Source of the DNA: Stramenopiles sp. TOSAG23-3 | Lineage: Eukaryota; Sar | Assembly (NCBI GenBank): GCA_900128585.1 | Contig: LT642367.1 | Span: 1-20,862 of the forward strand | Reading direction: 5' to 3' | DNA: 20,862 bases | Shown here: positions 17,305 through 20,862 of the stretch, piece by piece | How positions within the stretch are numbered: position 1 is the stretch's first letter | Layout of the letters: every line of letters starts with the position of its first letter | Notes under the pieces: model-generated | What the model was told of the DNA's origin: nothing | Databases searched by the model: none | The model's input: the letters and a program-made list of their open reading frames with translations, nothing else | Translations under genes and position numbers: made by a program

Positions 17305-18114
17305 TTTCAAAAATCTCTACGAAATTAACAAGTTATTTGCACTGCACGCCGGGCATCATTAATTTGTATTCTGTAACAAGATTCGTATTTACGGGTAACT
17401 AAATAGTTTCAAATTATTATGTTAATGTGCAAGTATCCGACACATAGATAGATTGGCAGCAACCAAGTGAAGTACCCAGCCCGGCGATATAGTAACAACG
17501 AGTGCCGAATCTATCGGCAGAAGGTGGTTCAGCACATTGGATCTAATGCAACATGTACTAATCTCTTAGCCTAGTATTCGATTGTGTGTTTCAGATCTGC
17601 AGACAGACCACCCTTACGGACCTTTCAGGAGACTGCGAGCTGGCGGCAGTCGCACGCAGGATCCAGGATGAACCAACCACCCAATCGCAAAAACAGGTTA
17701 ATAGAACGGATATCCATCGAAAAGCAAAAGCCATCAGGATTTCTGCGCATGGATCAACCATCTCTGCATCAAAAGGGGTGAGCACCGAGGGGGAGGAGGA
17801 TCTAGTGAATGGAAAGATACCACCAATTACTCACTCACTGTAGTGTTTCAGAGAAAATCGTGATAAACAACATGGAAAACAAAATGCCGGACAACCCAGT
17901 CAGATCACCTCTACGAAGTATTCCTCATTCCTCATCACGGTACAGCTGCTCACAATGAAAGAGGGGCAGGTAAGTTAGTAGAAGGCAGGAACAAAATCTC
18001 GCGGCTCCATGATAGTTCGATAGTCATAGCGAGACACTATGTTTTGGAAAGGCATGGACTGATTATTCTAAAGGGGAGAAGCCAATGCAATAGCGAAACA
18101 CGTTAAAGAAGCGT
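17305..18114. other. Downstream of WD40 gene: possible small spliced gene remnant
   Basis: From about 17450 the DNA is GC-richer and reads as protein in pieces. A candidate exon ends at CAGAAG (17523). An intron of 71 bases would run to TTTCAG at 17594 and includes TACTAAT. The next exon (17595-17777) encodes TDLSGDCELAAVARRIQDEP and onward. A 66-base intron (GTGAGC to CTGTAG) would restore the same frame for 17844-17968, which ends at the strong donor CAG|GTAAGT. No next exon or start codon is clear and no family is recognised. Other genes here lack introns, which counts against it. Confidence 0.25.
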
Positions 18115-18168
18115 TTGGACAAACACACAACCCCAGCATACGTGAATTTACTTTATGATATGCTATAC

Positions 18169-18412
18169 GGCGAAGAAGTGATAATCTCGCAAGAGTCTCC
18201 AAAGAGGGATAAAAATTTCAGGGACTTTGACTGGGACAAGGATCGATTTGTTGAATACAGATCACCTTTACAAAGAAAAAAAACATTATTACTTGGTAGT
18301 AAAAGTTCATTGGAATATAACACTTCAGTGATTGACAACCAACAAAAAAAAAGTTAGGTTTACGGTTGGAACAGAAATCGTAATTTGATATAAAATTTGA
18401 GTTTTAAAGTAT
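18169..18412 (+). pseudogene. Tandem duplication unit 1 with acidic-peptide frame (repeat family D, copy 1)
   Basis: The plus-strand frame (open from about 18094 to 18357, no ATG at its start) encodes GEEVIISQESPKRDKNFRDF, then DWDKDRFVEYRSPLQRKK and a tail TSVIDNQQKKS. It is the best-preserved of three copies. Unit 2 at 18556-18814 is a degenerate direct duplicate, and an inverted copy sits at 7977-8128. The peptide is charged, with no domain recognised. It is probably a fragment of a repetitive gene or mobile element rather than a free-standing gene. Confidence 0.45.
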
Positions 18413-18555
18413 ACTAATATAATTTTTTTTCTTCTAAAATAGAACACAAGTACGCATCTCATATCATATTTTATAAAGAAAACAAATTATATATATGCTG
18501 TTCGAGTTTTGGTAATAAAGGGACGATTGATTCTCCAAGTGACTCTGATGAGTTC

Positions 18556-18814
18556 GGCGAAGAAGTGATCTACTCTGGGATTTGGATCGATTTGTTGCGT
18601 ACAAATCACCTTTAACAAGAAAAGAAAAATGATATTATGATATCATATCACTTGGTAGTAATTCTTCTCATTGGAATAAAAATAATTCCTCAGTGATTGA
18701 CAATCAACGAAACGAAATTAAAAAATCAAATTAAAACTTGAAGATAGGACTAGGGTTGGAACTGAAATCGTAATTGATGAATGATATATAAAAAAATGAG
18801 AGTTTTAAAGCATA
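18556..18814 (+). repeat. Tandem duplication unit 2 (repeat family D, copy 2)
   Basis: Aligns with 18169-18412 in the same order: GGCGAAGAAGTGAT, then GGATCGATTTGTTG, TCACTTGGTAGTA, CAGTGATTGACAA, AAATCGTAAT and GAGTTTTAAAG. It lacks part of the first unit, and the frame is broken, though DLDRFVAYKSPL is still readable. Similarity to the 7977-8128 copy extends further upstream here (GATTCTCCAAGTGACTCTGA). Confidence 0.65.
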
Positions 18815-20070
18815 TGATACCATGATATTTTGAAGATCACACAAGGAATGAACCATCTACGAGTGAGGAAGTTGATTATGGGTCATGTGGAAGCTGTGTG
18901 TGACGACCGGTATTCGTCACAGGTGCTATTTGCATATAGGTTTCTAATTCTGTTCAGTAAATTTTTTATGGATGTAATTTGAGTACGAGAATTCTTTTAC
19001 ATTTCGTAGAATTTCCTTTTGGTCTGGATTTTGTTGGAGAAGTACGATTCAGGGGTTTGAGTCACAAGAATATTCTTCGACATTTTGGATTGAAAGTTGT
19101 AAGTGCGTCAGCAGGATCATAGCAGTGGTGTTGAAAAGAATTTCAGGACCGGCTTCCCGTGGGTCGAATATATCGATCTAGATACATCGGCATATAATAG
19201 AGTTTGAGGTGAAGTGATGATGACCCGAAGAAGGGCCGTGGCATCGCGATGGGTTAATGTCATCTCTCCTCTCAAACCGTGTGTGTCAACGTAGTCTACA
19301 AAGGTCACTTTGTGACATTTTGAGAATAGAAGAAAAGTTGTGAAGAAAGTTGGAAAGACTTTCCGGAACGACTCAAGCTTTAAGCGTAGATTAATATCCT
19401 AGTATAAACAATTACTCTACCTATTTACAGCACTAGATTTCAAGTACTTTGTATACTTGACATTTTCTTTAACTACATTGCATTGACATCTAGACGGTGT
19501 CATATGTATTAATCCATCTACCGATTCAGATCATAAATGGAGTACATCTGAGAATGATAGTCAATACTAAGTGACAAGGGTATATCGATTAGTAACACCA
19601 AAAGAGCAAAGATAGATACTATGATATATAATATATAAGATCAAACTCAATACCGATCATTATGATATTCATTGAGCAGTACCACAGACAACGAGCCCCT
19701 TTAAAACATTTATGCCGCTGTGTACTATTAAGACCAATCAATTGGAATCTTGACCAGAACTTGGGGAGGATCTGCAATAGGAGGAGATATAAAATTTATA
19801 TTTTATTGAATAATAGTACAGATATCTAGTGTACAGATAGATATCTATTGCATTAATATGACTTCTGGTATTTTTATATTTATTTGTAGTCTTGTTTGGT
19901 ATTCAAGTATAAGAAAGGGAGGGTGTCTTTTTTAGATGGTTGATAATTTACTAATTACATTTTGATACATAAATGAGCTCTGAATGTCACACAAATGGCA
20001 GTCCTTGGGAATCGCCAACAACAGCAGTGGTCCTGAGCATCCTCATAGCCAGGCTTCGGAGATTCATTAA
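18815..20070. other. Right-hand intergenic stretch with inverted repeat copies
   Basis: No gene is supported. It contains repeat C at 18838-18890, repeat B at 19521-19594 and the long form of repeat A at 19654-19790, all in opposite orientation to their relatives at 8691-8894 and 1427-1520. A 63-residue minus-strand frame at 19117-19308 has no recognisable motif. From 19800 to 20070 the sequence is AT-rich and includes the region just downstream of the phosphatase gene. Confidence 0.55.
19654..19790 (-). repeat. Dispersed repeat A, long copy
   Basis: Read on the minus strand it runs from ATATCTCCTCCTATTGCAGA through AAATGTTTTAAAGGGGCTCG to TAATGATCG. It contains the 39 bases missing from 1427-1520. 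Inverted relative to copy 1, about 18 kb away. Confidence 0.75.
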
Positions 20071-20862
20071 TTACCATTGTTTGCCCAAGTGTGTGCAGTG
20101 TTCTATTCCGTTTTCTACAAAACACTTTTTTAATTTAGGTACGTTATCTGTCTTCGGAGCTGTCCCGCTCCCATTATCATAAACAGTGAAGTATGTGATT
20201 TTTTCCGTGCCACCTGTGGTGTCCAAATACATGAATCCAGAATCGGTGCATTTACCAGCCTTTCCCTTACCTGCCCCCGATTGTCCTATTTGGAATCCTT
20301 TGGCGCCATATTTTTTATTGCAATGGTAATGAGCCATGATAAATTTGAAATTGTTCTTGTTGCATCCTTCTTGTTTCTCTGCGTATGCGTGAATATCAAT
20401 GGTTCCCATTTTGGCAGGTGCGCCATACTCAGAAGATTTAACCCAATGCCCAATTAGATATATAAAGGAAGGATTTGATGTTTTAAAATAGCTACATGCG
20501 GTTTTTACGAAGGTCTGAGTTTGTTTTAGGTTGCCAACTGACGTATATCCAATTAAACCCACATTTCCTATCTGATAGTACCAATTAAAGTTGTCTTGAT
20601 TTGCGGCACGCTTTGAGCTTGGGTCCACGCTAAAATCAAATGGCGATAGGGAAGTACTCGCAATTGTATCTTGTGCATAAAATTGCATAAATCCATTGGC
20701 AAATTGATCTGTCGCTCTTGCTTTAGATGATAAACCACTTTGCCAGTAGTCGTGGTTGCCAGGGACTGTGAAAAAAATTCGTGATTTCAAAGATTTACTA
20801 AACTTTTTAAAGATGCCCTCAGAAATCTTTCCATTGGTATCATAAAAGTTATCGCCCAGAAT
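20071..20862 (-). CDS. Metallophosphatase, tartrate-resistant acid phosphatase-like (5' end outside window)
   Basis: A calcineurin-like metallophosphoesterase that hydrolyses phosphate esters with a two-metal centre; such enzymes are usually secreted or vacuolar. The frame is open to the window edge, so the N-terminus, including any signal peptide and the first metal motif, is missing. Visible motifs in order are ILGDNFYD (near the edge), VPGNHDYW (GNHD at 20749-20760), GLIGYTSVG, LIGHWVKSSEYG and FIMAHYHC (AHYH at 20320-20334, in place of the usual GHxH). A C-terminal beta segment (SGFMYLDTTGG, ITYFTVYD) and a paired-cysteine tail follow. At least 263 residues are encoded here. The stop is TAA after GKQW. 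A donor-like GTAATT overlaps that stop, so a short extra exon is possible. Family assignment is firm; substrate is unknown. Confidence 0.85.
   Translation of the reverse strand: MLGDNFYDTNGKISEGIFKKFSKSLKSRIFFTVPGNHDYWQSGLSSKARATDQFANGFMQFYAQDTIASTSLSPFDFSVDPSSKRAANQDNFNWYYQIGNVGLIGYTSVGNLKQTQTFVKTACSYFKTSNPSFIYLIGHWVKSSEYGAPAKMGTIDIHAYAEKQEGCNKNNFKFIMAHYHCNKKYGAKGFQIGQSGAGKGKAGKCTDSGFMYLDTTGGTEKITYFTVYDNGSGTAPKTDNVPKLKKCFVENGIEHCTHLGKQW

Noticed and set aside
19117-19308. 63-codon minus-strand frame with no recognised motif
   Set aside because: Short, no ATG-context or homology support, and it lies among dispersed repeats.

Overview
This window looks like nuclear DNA from a flagellated protist. 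The genes sit far apart and mostly lack introns, no gene pair looks like an operon, and the encoded proteins are eukaryote-specific: a CLP1 RNA kinase, an outer-arm axonemal dynein light chain, a secreted EGF protein and a striatin-like WD40 protein. The dynein light chain implies a motile flagellum at some life stage. The EGF protein, with its fibronectin-like repeats, and the tartrate-resistant-acid-phosphatase-like enzyme suggest a stramenopile or similar alga. That placement is inferred from protein style, not proven.

From left to right: (1) 2-398 is a broken, GC-rich leukotriene A4 hydrolase / M1 aminopeptidase fragment, followed by a 27-base C tract. (2) 495-2017 has no convincing gene but holds hairpins and dispersed repeat pieces. 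(3) CLP1 lies on the minus strand at 2018-3295. (4) 3296-6307 is an AT-rich gap with a candidate structured RNA or hairpin pair at 4290-4390 and a 65-base tandem repeat. (5) The dynein light chain 1 gene (DNAL1) is on the plus strand at 6308-6877. (6) 6878-9895 is a dense cluster of nested fold-back repeats and decayed coding pieces. (7) A 545-residue secreted EGF/FN3-like protein is on the minus strand at 9896-11533. (8) 11534-13800 is AT-rich and contains a 149-bp MITE-like element with 39-bp terminal inverted repeats. (9) 13801-14942 is a decayed ORF with all three stop codons in frame. (10) A WD40 protein is on the plus strand at 15898-17304. (11) 17305-20070 holds coding-like scraps, a degenerate tandem duplication and inverted copies of repeats seen at 1.4 and 8.7 kb. 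(12) A secreted-type metallophosphatase, cut by the right edge, is on the minus strand at 20071-20862.

The intact genes serve unrelated housekeeping or surface roles: RNA processing, flagellar motility, extracellular adhesion, phosphatase-complex scaffolding and phosphate release. No shared pathway is evident. The most unusual material is between the genes. A small set of repeat families recurs across 18 kb in both orientations, and one of them carries a recognisable acidic peptide remnant in three copies. I did not find a convincing new defence or metabolic system.
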